DNA of 64,000 nt, from NCBI GenBank assembly GCA_024449915.1, contig JAMZAV010002227.1:1-64000 (forward strand), written 5' to 3'. The stretch comes from Sweltsa coloradensis. Lineage: Eukaryota > Arthropoda > Insecta > Plecoptera > Chloroperlidae. The position numbers were made by a program, and so were the translations under genes. Under the pieces are notes generated by a model. That model was not told the DNA's origin. It saw only the letters and a list, made by a program, of their open reading frames with translations, and did not search any database. Below are positions 20,541 through 31,360 of the stretch, piece by piece (within the stretch, counting starts at the first letter, position 1; every line of letters begins with the position of its first letter).

Positions 20541-22409
20541 TTAGGGATGACGAAACCCTACTTTTTTACGACCTGGGTACTTTTTTACTTTTTCAACTCA
20601 CTTTTTCAAAGTAACCGCCAATATTTTGAGTTACCAGGCAACGGTGTGACTCGCAGGCCTTCTGGAATATTATTTTATTTAATTTAAGTTTCAATTTTGA
20701 AAGCGGTGGAATTGATTGGTTGTTTTAGGCTTGTTATGTTATCTAATTTCTTATTAAAAACTCAATTATGTTAATTGAATTTCTTGTTTAAAACGATCAA
20801 TTGTACATTTGCGAGTCAATATGTTATTGCCTATCATTGAGTGTTTATCATTCTTCATTTCGGACATGGTGCAGCTCTCTGATTTGGTCTAGCGGAGAAA
20901 CCAGAAGGCCGCGCGTTTATTGCAATTGTTTAGGCAAACCGGATGTAAAAATGGTTTTGGTGAAGAAGACAAGAGAAATGGTTGGACGAGTTTGGAGGGC
21001 GTCTAGTTGGTTGTAGACTGCCCGAAAAGAGTTGTAAAAGCAGTGTTTTAAAGAGTGACGGTGTCTGAAATCAGCACCTATCAATAGTAAATAATGCGAC
21101 GAGCATTTTGAGCTATTACGTTCGTAGAAAAAGTTGCGGATGTGTTCAGTTTGAATCTTATAACAAGTCGTGAATTGATGTTTTCAAACGTGTCGAGGGA
21201 AGCGCGCATCTAGGCCTAGACCCTAGCCACCGATACGGTTAGTATCAAGTGAATAAAACATAAAGCGTTATATATTGGAAATCAACCACAGAACTGTATT
21301 GCGTTGTTGATCTAAAAATTAAATAAATAAACGCATTTGGAACGTTTGCAAATACTAGAATTGAAGAAGTAAATTCGTCATTTTGGAGGAGAGAACGCCG
21401 TCTATCAAATACTTAGGCATAGTCTAGTCAGGATTGCCAAGAAAGACGTCGTGTTTGGTAATCTTCCGCATTGTTGCTGAATATTGGTCTACATACGTAG
21501 GCCTTTTTGAAACCTTCGCAGAGCAAAACCGACATCATTTTGAGACCGTAGTATTTCGTTGGAAAAATTAACACTTTATGATGAGTATTTTAAACAAATC
21601 GAGCCACCAGTGAGAGAAGGACAGTGTTCCTAATACGAAGTATCACATCAAGGCTATCGACGTAATCGGGAAACCTTGTTAATTCGGTGATATTAATGTG
21701 CGCATTGACCAAATACATTATAAATCAAAATGTCTGAGACAGATAATAATCAATTACGTAATACAACGAATATGCGAACTGACAAGAGGAATGAATACTC
21801 TCTTCGCATCGTAACGAACCGTCTGTAAGAAGATTACGCGTTGACTTCCGAGATATAGCTGACAATACAAGGAGGTTTGTTACACAAAGTGAATTTTGCG
21901 CTTCGAGACCGTCACGTGAAGAACTTACGTTTGATCTGCATTCTTCGAACCAAGGACTGTTTGGAGAGTAAAGCGAGGATTCTGTCCCCTAATCGAGTAC
22001 ATCTCCACTAAACGAAGAGTAGGCTACACCATATGTTATTGTTATTATTGTATTGAACTTAATTATTATTGTGATGGTAATGTGCATGATTAAAATAGCG
22101 GTCTTTTTCCCAAATAATAGGAATCGCTGATCAGCTAAGGTATATATCAATAACTTTAAACTGTGATTTGTATTTTCTGTCATGATTTTCAATTTTATTG
22201 AATCATGAAAGTTTAACGTTTTCTTTCCTTTCAATTTAAATTAACTTCTCTCTTTTTGTTCCGTTGTCTTTTATATGCTGAACTTTTGCTGCGTATCTTC
22301 TCTATTATCTACGTCTCCGGCTTGAGCTAGACCGAGGGATGCTATTGTAAAAATTTTAACCCCCAGATTAATAAAAATTTAAAAATATTGAATTTTTGAA
22401 TTTTAATTA
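20541..22409. other. Intron, nothing recognised
   Basis: Mixed sequence with scattered CG and short frames only. No repeat family in the window matches it. Confidence 0.4.
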
Positions 22410-22588
22410 TGTGTTAGACGCTCAGAAAGGTGGGTCTTAACTCCGTTATATCATAACACAAGAGTAAAATTTGGGGGGACCGTGCCCCCCCCCCAAAAAA
22501 AACTCTTAACTAAACAAATTATATCATTTAAAGTCCATCATTCACACCTTGATAGGAAACAAATAACAAAAAGATGAAAATTAATATT

Positions 22589-23104
22589 CCCTGCAAATAC
22601 AAAAATTTGTAAAAAAAAAAAAAAAACAGCAGCCAAGCTCTCCTTCAAAAGTTTTCGGCTGTTAATGCTGTGGTGAGATATAGAAGTTGAGCCAAGCTTT
22701 TCGTTCTTTCTCCCTAATTTTGCATTGAAAATAAGTTAGATTATTTCGCCTGTTGACGAGCGCCAAGTTAACCTTTTTCGTAGTAAAAAGTAAAATTTTA
22801 AACTCAAAATCATAAAAAAAACGATGGGCTATTGAATTTTGTTTATTACGAGATCTCTAAAAAGTCAATGGCCAATCAATTTTTTTATGATTTCGAGTTT
22901 AAAAATTTTACTTTTTACCTTGAAAATGGTTGGCTTGGCGCTCGTCAACAGGCGTAATGATATTTCTTCTTTTCAATGCGAAATTAGGGAAAAAGAACGA
23001 TAAAGCATGGCTCAACTTCAAAATCACACAGCATTCACAGACGAACACTTTGAAGGAAAGCTTAGCTGCCGTTTTTTTAGATTTTTTTTTGTATTTGTGG
23101 GGGT
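22589..23104. mobile_element. Foldback element, family H copy 1
   Basis: Both halves carry AGCTCTCCTTCAAAAG, CTGTTGACGAGCGCC and AAAGTAAAATTTTAAACTC blocks in mirror image, with ends near TGCAAATACAAAAATTTG and TATTTGTGGGG. The core around 22,850 is GAGATCTCTAAAAAGTC. It is non-coding. Confidence 0.75.
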
Positions 23105-23150
23105 ACAGTTATACTGAGAACGAACACTTTATCCAACAGTAAGCTATCTA

Positions 23151-23540
23151 CCCCCACAAATACGAAAATTTGTAGAAATAATGGCAGCCAAGCTAAACCA
23201 ACCATTTTTGTGGTATGAATTAAAAATGTTAAACTCAAGATCATAACAAAATTGCTTGGCTATTGACTTTTAAGAGTTCTCGTTGTGAACCATATTCAAT
23301 AGCCAAGCAATTTTTTGTTTTGTATTTTGAGTTTTAAAAATTTTACTTTTTACCACGAAAATGGTTGGCTTGGCGCTCGTCAACAGGCGAAATGATCTTA
23401 CTTCTTTTCAATGCGAAATTAGGGCGAAAGAATGAATAGTTTGACTTAAATTCTATATCTCACAGCAATCACAGCCAAAGACTTTTGAAGGAGAGCTTGG
23501 CTGCCGTTGTTTTGTTTACAATTTTTTGTATTTGTGGGGA
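23151..23540. mobile_element. Foldback element, family H copy 2
   Basis: It has the same ends (CCCCCACAAATACGAAAATT / GTATTTGTGGGG) and mirror blocks as copy 1. The left arm is shortened: the section from AGCTC... to GAGCGCC is missing after GGCAGCCAAGC. Confidence 0.75.
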
Positions 23541-23644
23541 TATTACATCTTTTTGCTATTTGTTTCCTAACAAGGCATGAATGATGGACTTTGAATGATA
23601 AAATTTGTTAAGTTGAGAGTTGTTATTGACTTTTTGGGCCCGCG

Positions 23645-24345
23645 GTCCCCCCAAATTTGCCCCCTTGTGTTTTGAACGCTAGATATTTAATGGTTAAAAG
23701 CTTGCTTAATTTCAAGTTTGTACAATTACTACGCCTGAGTATAAACGCGTTTTGGTTTTGATTTTGATTTTCCCGGTCCCTATTGCCCTATTTTGCTTTT
23801 GAAAGCTAAAGTGATTTCGCATGAGGGACATCTAAGTGTGATCCAAGTTTTAAAGTTCTAAGGTGTACAGTTTTCTCTTATAGTATCTTATTCATAATAG
23901 TACGGAATTACCTTGCTTTTGATAATTTTGATTTTCTCTGTCACGCGTTACCCAATTTTGCTTTCCATATTCAAAAGTGATAAAAAATGAGAAGTATCAA
24001 AGTGTTTTCCAAGTTTGAAACCTCTCACTTGTAGCGTTTTATTTTAACGATTAATTTTTTAAGTTTCGAGTTTTTTTTTAATTTTTAGGTACGGTCTCCC
24101 AAATTCAGTTCTTTTGTGTTGGACGCTAGATATTTATAATGGTTAAAAGCACGTGTAATTTCAAGTTTGTACAAATTACCACGCCTCAGTTATTACGTGT
24201 TTTGATTATCATCCAAATTTGGATTTTCTCCAGTCCCTGTTACTCGATTTTGGTTTTAAAAACAAAAGGCACCGCGCCTGAGGTACATCTAAGTGTAGTC
24301 CTATTTTTTAAGTTCTTAAATGCACCGTTTTCTCTGTAGGCGCTT
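23645..24345. repeat. Direct repeat, two diverged copies
   Basis: Copy one begins near 23,645 and copy two near 24,088. They share GAACGCTAGATATTTA, ATGGTTAAAAGC, AATTTCAAGTTTGTAC and CATCTAAGTGT in order. Copy one continues a left-hand inverted counterpart at 22,410-22,500. It is non-coding. Confidence 0.6.
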
Positions 24346-24756
24346 AAATCTCCGCGGAGAAGTAGCTAGCTTGCTAGCTAGCCAGCTATCTAGCCAGCTG
24401 TAAGATTTTCAACGATATCCAGACACTTTTTTTTAACAGAGAACGGGTTATCGGATCCACATATTACTATTATATTATTAATACCACATACCTCTTTTAC
24501 CGAGTTTTAAGATTGTAAAACTTTCGGGCGGTGTGTGCAGATAGCTGAAAACCCCCCAACTCGGGTAGCAGTATACAGGGTCTTGAGTTTTCGTCGCTTA
24601 AGCAGTCACTTGCGCTTGGCTGCGGGCGACGACCGTCGTCCTCGATCTACCTAAACATATTCTTTCTTATTAAATTTCCTGCAATATTGAGTAGGCCTAT
24701 GTAGTGTTGCCAAATTTTCTGAAGTTTACTGATTTGCACATGTTCTGTTGTTATAG
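24346..24756. other. Intron with GCTAGC-rich simple sequence
   Basis: 24,360-24,402 is a short run of AGCTAGC/GCCAGCT motifs. The acceptor TTATAG precedes the next exon. Confidence 0.4.
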
Positions 24757-24805
24757 CCGACTACTAACGACCAACCAGGGTCCTCGGGAACACACGCCGA
24801 TGCAG
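24757..24805 (+). CDS. NYN/RRM gene, short linker exon
   Basis: This 49-bp exon lies between TTATAG and G|GTAAGC. The phase-0 start matches the previous exon, and it ends in phase 1. It encodes PTTNDQPGSSGTHADA, a low-complexity hydrophilic linker. Support comes from splice signals and phase continuity, not from homology. Confidence 0.5.
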
Positions 24806-24992
24806 GTAAGCCATCCATCATTTGGGCTTAAACGAACAAATGTTTTGTAGGGGCAACTCTCTTTTACACCTGTAGTCAAGATAAACACAGAGTAGTTTGC
24901 ATAGAACTTAAAACAGTTAACCCGAGTAGGTCCACCCCTCAGCCCTAATAGGTTAGTATTTAAACAGTAATGTTTAGCACTAAATAGTGAGT

Positions 24993-25157
24993 AACAAGCA
25001 TGAATATAGTAGGGTATTACAAGCATGATTATAGTAGGGTATAACAAGCATGAATATAGTAGGGTATTACAAGCATGATTATAGTAGGGTATTACAAGCA
25101 TTAATATAGTAGGGTATTAAAAGCATGATTATATTGTAGGGTATTACAAGTATGAAT
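24993..25157. repeat. 25-bp minisatellite, about six copies
   Basis: The unit contains ACAAGCATGAATATAGTAGG with A/T alternation at one site, followed by GTATT. The last copies degrade near 25,130-25,157. Confidence 0.9.
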
Positions 25158-26041
25158 ACAACCATTTTTTTTGGTTAGTTTACAATATATAATTACAGTT
25201 CAGATAACATTACAAAGCTTCGCATTATGAGCATAACTGCGATGGGATAAAGAAATTCACACTTACCCAATAGGAATCCAGTGTAAGAGATAACCTCTTG
25301 TGTGCGGGCTGTTAATAATAATAATTTGATACTTTTGTGCGGAAACTCATAGATGTAACAATAGGTAACAGACCCAGTGCTCACAGATATTATTAATATA
25401 AATGAATTTAAACACAAGAAATTGGCAAATTTTTAAGTCAGTTAATAAGCAACACCATTTGTTTAAGAAATTCATAATAATTTTAACAATAGTGCTATTT
25501 AATACTGGATAACATCAATTTTTTCAAAGAAAACTAAAAATCATATAAAAATGTGCATTTTCTTATGAACAGGGGTAACTGATTAAAAAAATTTAGTCAA
25601 GATAATCTTAGTTATGGATAAGTTTGTGTTCTATAGGGACACAAAGAGTGTATTTATAAGTATTTATATAATAAAATCCAATATTTTGTAAAAGAGGTTT
25701 ATTTATTGCACTGTGCAAATTAAAATAATTGAAGAAAGCTGGTAATTGGTAGATATCCAGCATTTTACTTAGTTTTAGGATTAATTTAGAATTCTTGTGT
25801 TATTTCACCTTATCGGCTCATACTATTTATTAAGCTTTTCTGCCAATTGCAAATTAAATGCGTACAAATAAGGTGAATTTCAATGCAATATTTACAATCG
25901 ACATAACAGGTCACAACTGTTAAAAAGGCAGAAGCCATTGTGCTGATTTTATTCTGAAAGAATGTGAATCTCTGAGCACGAAATTAAAGAAAACCCTATT
26001 GGCTGACCAATACGACTTATTTCACTTGTTTTATGTTACAG
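25158..26041. other. Intron, nothing recognised
   Basis: AT-rich sequence; the acceptor TGTTACAG is at its end. Confidence 0.4.
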
Positions 26042-26097
26042 ACCTAGCGAACGAAGAAGAAACGTTACTTGAGAAATTGAAGCGACTGTTGGTTTAG
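26042..26097 (+). CDS. NYN/RRM gene, terminal coding exon
   Basis: The first two bases complete the codon left open by the linker exon. The frame then reads DLANEEETLLEKLKRLLV and stops at TAG (26,095-26,097). The sequence is a short amphipathic helix (E-x3-L-x2-L-x2-L). GTGAGT follows the stop immediately, so a spliced 3' UTR or an alternative ending is possible. Phase continuity over four junctions makes this a plausible C terminus. Confidence 0.5.
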
Positions 26098-27259
26098 GTG
26101 AGTAAGCCAAAGCGTCTATATTTCTGTTCTTGTCGAACTAATTCGGTGTTATTGGAGTCTGGGCTAATTTACTAGAATTTTCAAATGGAATTCCTACATG
26201 ATTTGTGCCCACTTTAAAAGTGACGGAACTTGTATACAGTTTATTCGTTCTTTGAACTTTCTAAGAAAATCCATTACAAATACGAACAGAGGGGAACCAG
26301 AATTATAATTAGGAATTTTTGATCACACTTATTCTGGTTAAAATAAATTGTTATCTCGGATGCCTTATCAGATCTCATTGGATGCCCTGTAATTGAGTAC
26401 AACATAATTATTGAGGTTGCATTATGCTTCAAAACATTATTTTGATTTCATAGTTTTCAATGAAGAAGCGATAAGGCCGAACCCGTGTCCACAACAATAG
26501 AAATATTTGAACGATTATAATTGACTTCCCCTTTGATTCTAGTATTGTATTCCCTTGTGATCCGATAATCATTGTTTCTTAAGGTAACTAATTTTCTATC
26601 CCTTAATGTGTTGTCCCCTTGTGATTTCCTTTAAACTTACCCTCTTTAGTTTCCCAGGATAGTATCGTTAATGGCTGTCCCAGTAGCCCAACACCGAGCA
26701 ATGTTGAGTCCCGGACGCCCACATCGTTAACAATTCGGGATCCCCGTGAATGTCCTGGAAGTAACGGGCGTCTGGTTCCTCCTTGTCTCGGGTTTCCAGC
26801 CCATGTGTGGTTTGAATCGGATTTTCATTTCCTATTTGGTTCCTGGAGGTACTTAATCCTGGATGACTTTCTAGGTTCCTTTGGATGATTGGATACCCCT
26901 GGTTTCCCTGTTGTCCCCGATAACCCTGGTTTGGTTGATAGTTTCGGCACTAGTTGTAGGAAACAGAGTTCTTGGTTGGTAATTGTTCCTAAAATTATCC
27001 GTCTGTTGTTCAGAGCGGTTAATTAACTTTTACACTGTTCTAATGAGCTTCTCTATTATATCCTCTTGCCCGGTTTCTTCGTGTCGTGTGCATGGTTAAG
27101 TCTACAGGGGCCTCTTCTTCAGGTTTGGGTGTGTTGGTTTTATTGTTCCCTATCTGCTCTCCCCCGCTTCCTACAAGGGCCCTTGCTCCCATATTTCATG
27201 CACTTTTTCTAACACTTCCTTGGGTGAGGTTGGGCGGCTGCATGAACGGAAAAAATGAT
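26098..27259. other. 3' flank of the NYN/RRM gene
   Basis: Probably 3' UTR and intergenic DNA. AATAAA-like signals occur but no single one stands out. The segment 26,660-27,250 is pyrimidine-rich and may be a decayed upstream part of the retrotransposon fragment that follows. Confidence 0.35.
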
Positions 27260-27472
27260 TTGGAGGTGAGGCTGCAACTCGACTACAGGCCCGCTGAGCG
27301 TGGGAGGAGCCCACAGCAAGGCGTCTACTTCCGTGCATCCCGAGCCAGCACGCTCAGCTACCAACGCTCTGTGTACCATCGAGCCAGCAGCCTATGGAAC
27401 TTGCTCCCCAGTGAAATCGAAATTTTGCCATCCAATGATTTTTACAAAGCCATAAACAGACTGTTCACCTAA
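27260..27472 (+). pseudogene. Non-LTR retrotransposon reverse-transcriptase C-terminal fragment
   Basis: The last 70 codons of an open frame include SYQRSVYHRASSLWNLLPSE and end SNDFYKAINRLFT before a stop. The pattern R-x(5-8)-W-N-x-L-P-x-E-I followed by a SxxxFKxxL-like tail is the usual end of RTE/CR1-type polymerase ORFs. Nothing upstream in frame resembles the catalytic RT motifs, so only the 3' end is present, as after 5' truncation. Confidence 0.6.
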
Positions 27473-27939
27473 ACCTAAAGCCGAACATAAAGACAACCCC
27501 GCATGATAATGGACATGATTCAGGAATACAATCGGACATGTAAGCATAGATTAAATCTAAGGCCCCATAGCTCATCAATCACCTCATACTCATCTTACCT
27601 GTTATCTCATAATAATCACTTATTTAAGATCATTTCCACAAATCAATCAATCACAATATCATTATGTTACTTTCTTTAAACTTATCATTAATCTCTACTT
27701 TTAGTTTAATTTTATATGGATGCAGGACACCTATCTACACCTATATATCCCGAGTTTGTTTTCGTTGGTCTCCTTGTAGCCACTGCGTTGAAAAACTTTC
27801 CTAAGTCCCTCTAAATTCTCCTTGTAAGATAAGTATGTGGTGTCCTTAGGAGGCTCGGGAGGCTATACTGGTGGGAAGCAGAGAGGGGGGAGTCGATCAA
27901 CCCACAGACATCAACACTGTTAAAACCAAACAATCATTG
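27473..27939. other. Possible 3' UTR of the retrotransposon fragment
   Basis: No clear poly-A tail or tandem tail is seen. There is no gene. Confidence 0.3.
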
Positions 27940-28545
27940 TTGGATGAGCGTAGCGAGCGTAGCGAGCGAAGCGAAGATTCCATTTCACTACACTGGAGAA
28001 AAAAATCCGGAATGTTTTTTTTTTCTGTATTTTTGTCTGTTTGTTAACACGATTCCGGCTAAACCGATACTCCGATTGCAATGAAATTTTATGGAGGTCT
28101 TCGAAATCTCTGAACTTAGAACTGCCACGTTTTTGAGCGCAATCGAAAAATTATTTCTTATGAAAATCGCAATTTTACGACTTTTTTCTATTTTTAAAAT
28201 TTCTTCGGCTTATAACACCTACATGTTTTATCCTATTGAAATAATTTTTTCACAGAACCTTAATTTTATAAATATATATATTCGTGTAAAATTTGTGCGC
28301 AATCGATTAATTATTTCTTATCAAAAGTTCAATATTACGATTTTTTCCTTTTTAAAATTGCGATTAGGCTAATTAAAAAAATTAAATTAAATTTTTTTTT
28401 TTTTAAATTAAATTTAATTTTAAAAAAATCTTCAATTTAGTAATAATTTTTTCACAGAACAACAAAAAATCAGCATAACACATGGCAGCTCAATGCACCA
28501 ATTACGCTCATCCAACAACGCGGCGGGACTTAAGCGTTTTCCTAG
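27940..28545 (+). mobile_element. Helentron-like element, family B copy 2
   Basis: It starts TTGGATGAGCG with three GAGCGTAGC-type units and GCGAAGATTCCATTTCAC. It ends CGCTCATCCAACAACGCGGC, hairpin, GTTTTCCTAG next to host T. It is the cleanest full-length family B copy (606 bp) and useful as a reference. Confidence 0.8.
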
Positions 28546-29424
28546 TCTATCGAAATATTGTCTTGTGTTTTTGTCTTCTTGGTAAGTAAAACCAAACCTG
28601 CGTGTGTCGTATTCGCATGGATTTTTTCTCTTTTTTTAAAACAAAATATTGATTGTAAAATTTATTTGTCAATGCTACACCTTTTCCCAAGTATTTAATT
28701 TATACAAAGTTTGTAGTTAAGTTTTTCATTTGTTTTCTTATTTGTGTACCTTATGCTGTTTCACATTACTTGGAAGATGTCTATGACGCACCGTTCACAC
28801 CTTGTCTCACTCACCCCCCAGTTTGGCAGATTAATTCATTGGCTGGCATGAGGTATCATGGGAACCAAATAAATTTCTTTGGAACGGTTCGTATCAGACC
28901 TCCGCGTCTTATTATATTTGGTTCCCCTGAATGCTTTGCCTCCTGTGCACTATTTATTATTACAGCACGTGTTTATTTCCTTTTTTTGTACCATCTTCCA
29001 ATTTAGAACGGGTGGGACGGATGTACTTGAGCCCAATTCTACTAGTTTGACGTTGACGGCGACACCACTTGCTGCCGCGATCCACTTTTAATTTTATGCT
29101 GTGGGTTGCACGGCACATTTGTTTTACGTTGTGAGACAAATTAATATTTGCAGAAGTTAACTTGATGTTATATGTTCAAATTTATCATCATCATTCTTGC
29201 CACCCCATCATCAGAGTGAGAGTTCCAATGTCTGCGGCTGTTTTGTCTTGCCATATTGTACCATTATAAACACGTTCCCAAGGCTGCAAGTATTGTATTA
29301 GAGACCTGTACTCCATGCACTGCCAACGAGATAACATGCACAAACCGATCGAAGCTTGTGACTAATTGTGTTTGATCGTCATGTTGTAGACAACTTTGTT
29401 TTCATTGTACGGCCCGTTTCATAA
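28546..29424. other. Interval without recognised features
   Basis: A 78-codon frame at 28,770-29,006 shows no domain and no coding signature. Confidence 0.35.
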
Positions 29425-30029
29425 TTGATGAGCGTACCGAGCGAAGCAAAGATTCCATTTCACTACACTGCAGAAAAAAATCCGGAATGTTTTTTTTTTC
29501 GTTTTTTTTAAATTATTTTTGTGTGTTTGTTAACACGATTCTGGATAAACCGATACTCCAATTGCGATGAAATTTTCTGGAGACCTTCAAAATCTCTGAA
29601 CTTAGAACTGCCATGTTTTTGAGCGCAATTGAAACATTATTTCTAAAAAAATCACAATTTTACGATTTTTTTTTTATTTAAAAAAAAAAATTCGACTTAT
29701 AACATCTACATGCTTTATCCGATTGTAATGATTTTTCACAGAATCTTAATTATTAGAATTAATTTATTCGTATAAAATTTGAAGGTAGTAAAATTATTAT
29801 TTCTAATGAAAATCGCAATTTTACGATTTTTTTCAATTTTTAAAATTACGATTAATAAAAAAAAATATATAAAGTTAATTTTTAATTTAATTTTAGTTAA
29901 TTTAAAAAAAATCTTCGAATAAGTAATAATTTTTTCAAAGAACAACAGAAAAATCCGCATAACACATGGCAGTTCAACGCACCAATTACGCTCATCCAAC
30001 AACGCGGCGGGACTTAAGCGATTTCCTAG
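29425..30029 (+). mobile_element. Helentron-like element, family B copy 3
   Basis: It has the same ends as copy 2 (TTGATGAGCG, lacking one G; GATTTCCTAG next to T) and the same interior blocks, including GATTCCATTTCACTACACTG and AACACATGGCAG. Confidence 0.75.
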
Positions 30030-30340
30030 TTAATAGAACGGAGCTTGTTTTAAGTGGGTTCAATCGACTTCCAGCTAGAGACTGGCCAGCTCAGCCATTG
30101 TCTGTGTACTCTTCTTGACATAGATCCCGTGTAGGCCTACGGGTAATGTCGCCACCTTTGTCATGACTCATGATTGTGTTCATATTTCCTGATCAAAACC
30201 CAGTGTCTGCAACACGGCCAATTTTAGCTGCAGTATTTTGTCAATCGAGGAACATCTTTTGTACGCCACGTTAACATTGATTTGCGGGTCTCTACGAAGC
30301 GTTAGCAGTTGTTAATTATGTTTCATAATAACGCAGTAGA
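30030..30340. other. Spacer between family B copies
   Basis: Nothing recognised. Confidence 0.35.
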
Positions 30341-31073
30341 CTAGGAAGCTTCGCAAACGCTTTTCCAGGCGCGTTTTGGATGAGCGTTATTGTTTAAGGG
30401 GTTGTTTCACTGAACATGTATGAAAAACCAGCAATTTTGTATTATTATTATTATTATTGTTTTAATCGTTTTTAAGTTTACTTTTTTATTTATTGACTAC
30501 ATAAATTTATTTCATGCTGATATAATGCTTAAACCATTAAATTAATTTTTTTCTTGGGCGCTGCATGCTATTTTGCATGGGAAAATGGCTTACCGGTACT
30601 GATATTAGACCTAATCTTGGGCTGTATAGAGTGTCATTCATAACAATTTAAGTCAATTTTAAAGAAGCCTAGATTAACAGGTTATAAAGGCCAAGTGAAT
30701 TCATGTAAAATAAATAAACTGAACCTTTAGGCTATGTTATACTCAAATTAACCGAAAATCAACAAAAATCATTACAATTGAATAAAACATGTAGGTGTTA
30801 TAAGTCGAAGAATGTTTTTAAAAATCGAAAAAAAATCGTAAAATTGCGATTTTCATGAGAAATAATTTTTTGATCGATTTTTCGCAAGTGGCAGTTCTAA
30901 GTGCAAAGATTTCAAAGGTCTCCAGAAATTTTCATCGCAATTGGAGTATCGGTATAGCCGGAATCGTGCTAACAAACATACAAAAAAATACAAAAAAAAC
31001 GGATTTTTCTCTCCAGTGTAGTGTAGTGGAATGGAATCTTCACTTCGCTCGCTACGCTCTCTACGCTCATCAA
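30341..31073 (-). mobile_element. Helentron-like element, family B, minus-strand variant
   Basis: It starts CTAGGAAGCTTCGCAAACGC and finishes TTCGCTCGCTACGCTC...ACGCTCATCAAA. The 5' half (30,780-31,073) matches family B closely. The 3' half (30,400-30,780), with a short ATT run at 30,440-30,460, is unrelated to other copies. It may be a subfamily with replaced interior. Confidence 0.65.
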
Positions 31074-31243
31074 ACCACTGGGCTGTTAACATAAGTAGCA
31101 TCATCCGACTAGTATACTATTGTTAATTTGTAATTGCACTCTCCGCTGTGTCTTCCAAGGTCTGGTAATTTTTTATACCTACATGTTTTTCAATTTCTGA
31201 TCTATTATCTTTTGCAGCAGCTGATTAGGCGAAAGATTGTAAC

Positions 31244-31360
31244 ATGGTCTTTCTGATCATCACCATCAACGCTAACCTCGCCATTTCATCTTCCACCAAT
31301 ATGTTTAATGGGGCTTCCATGAACTACTGTACAAGTGAAGAATTGAAAGTGTTTTGGAAG
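31244..31360 (+). CDS. Possible first coding exon of a small secreted or membrane peptide
   Basis: An ATG opens 39 codons to AAG|GTAAAT. The start MVFLIITINANLAISSSTN is hydrophobic and could be a signal peptide. The second half, NGASMNYCTSEELKVFWK, is the part amplified in the following tandem array. An in-frame TAG lies upstream, so this would be the first coding exon. A TTTTGCAG acceptor at 31,210-31,217 would supply a 5' UTR junction. No family is recognised, and no later exon could be matched. Confidence 0.3.

Larger units (their letters stand above)
22430..23670. repeat. Outer inverted repeat enclosing two foldback elements
   Basis: 22,470-22,590 (TTTGGGGGGACCGTG, AAAGTCCATCATTCA, GGAAACAAATA) is repeated in reverse at 23,541-23,670. 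The enclosed segment is the pair of family H foldbacks. This gives nested palindromes of about 1.2 kb. Confidence 0.65.

Noticed and set aside
24993..25157. CRISPR-like array of short direct repeats
   Set aside because: The 25-bp units are contiguous without spacers; this is a minisatellite in a eukaryotic intron.
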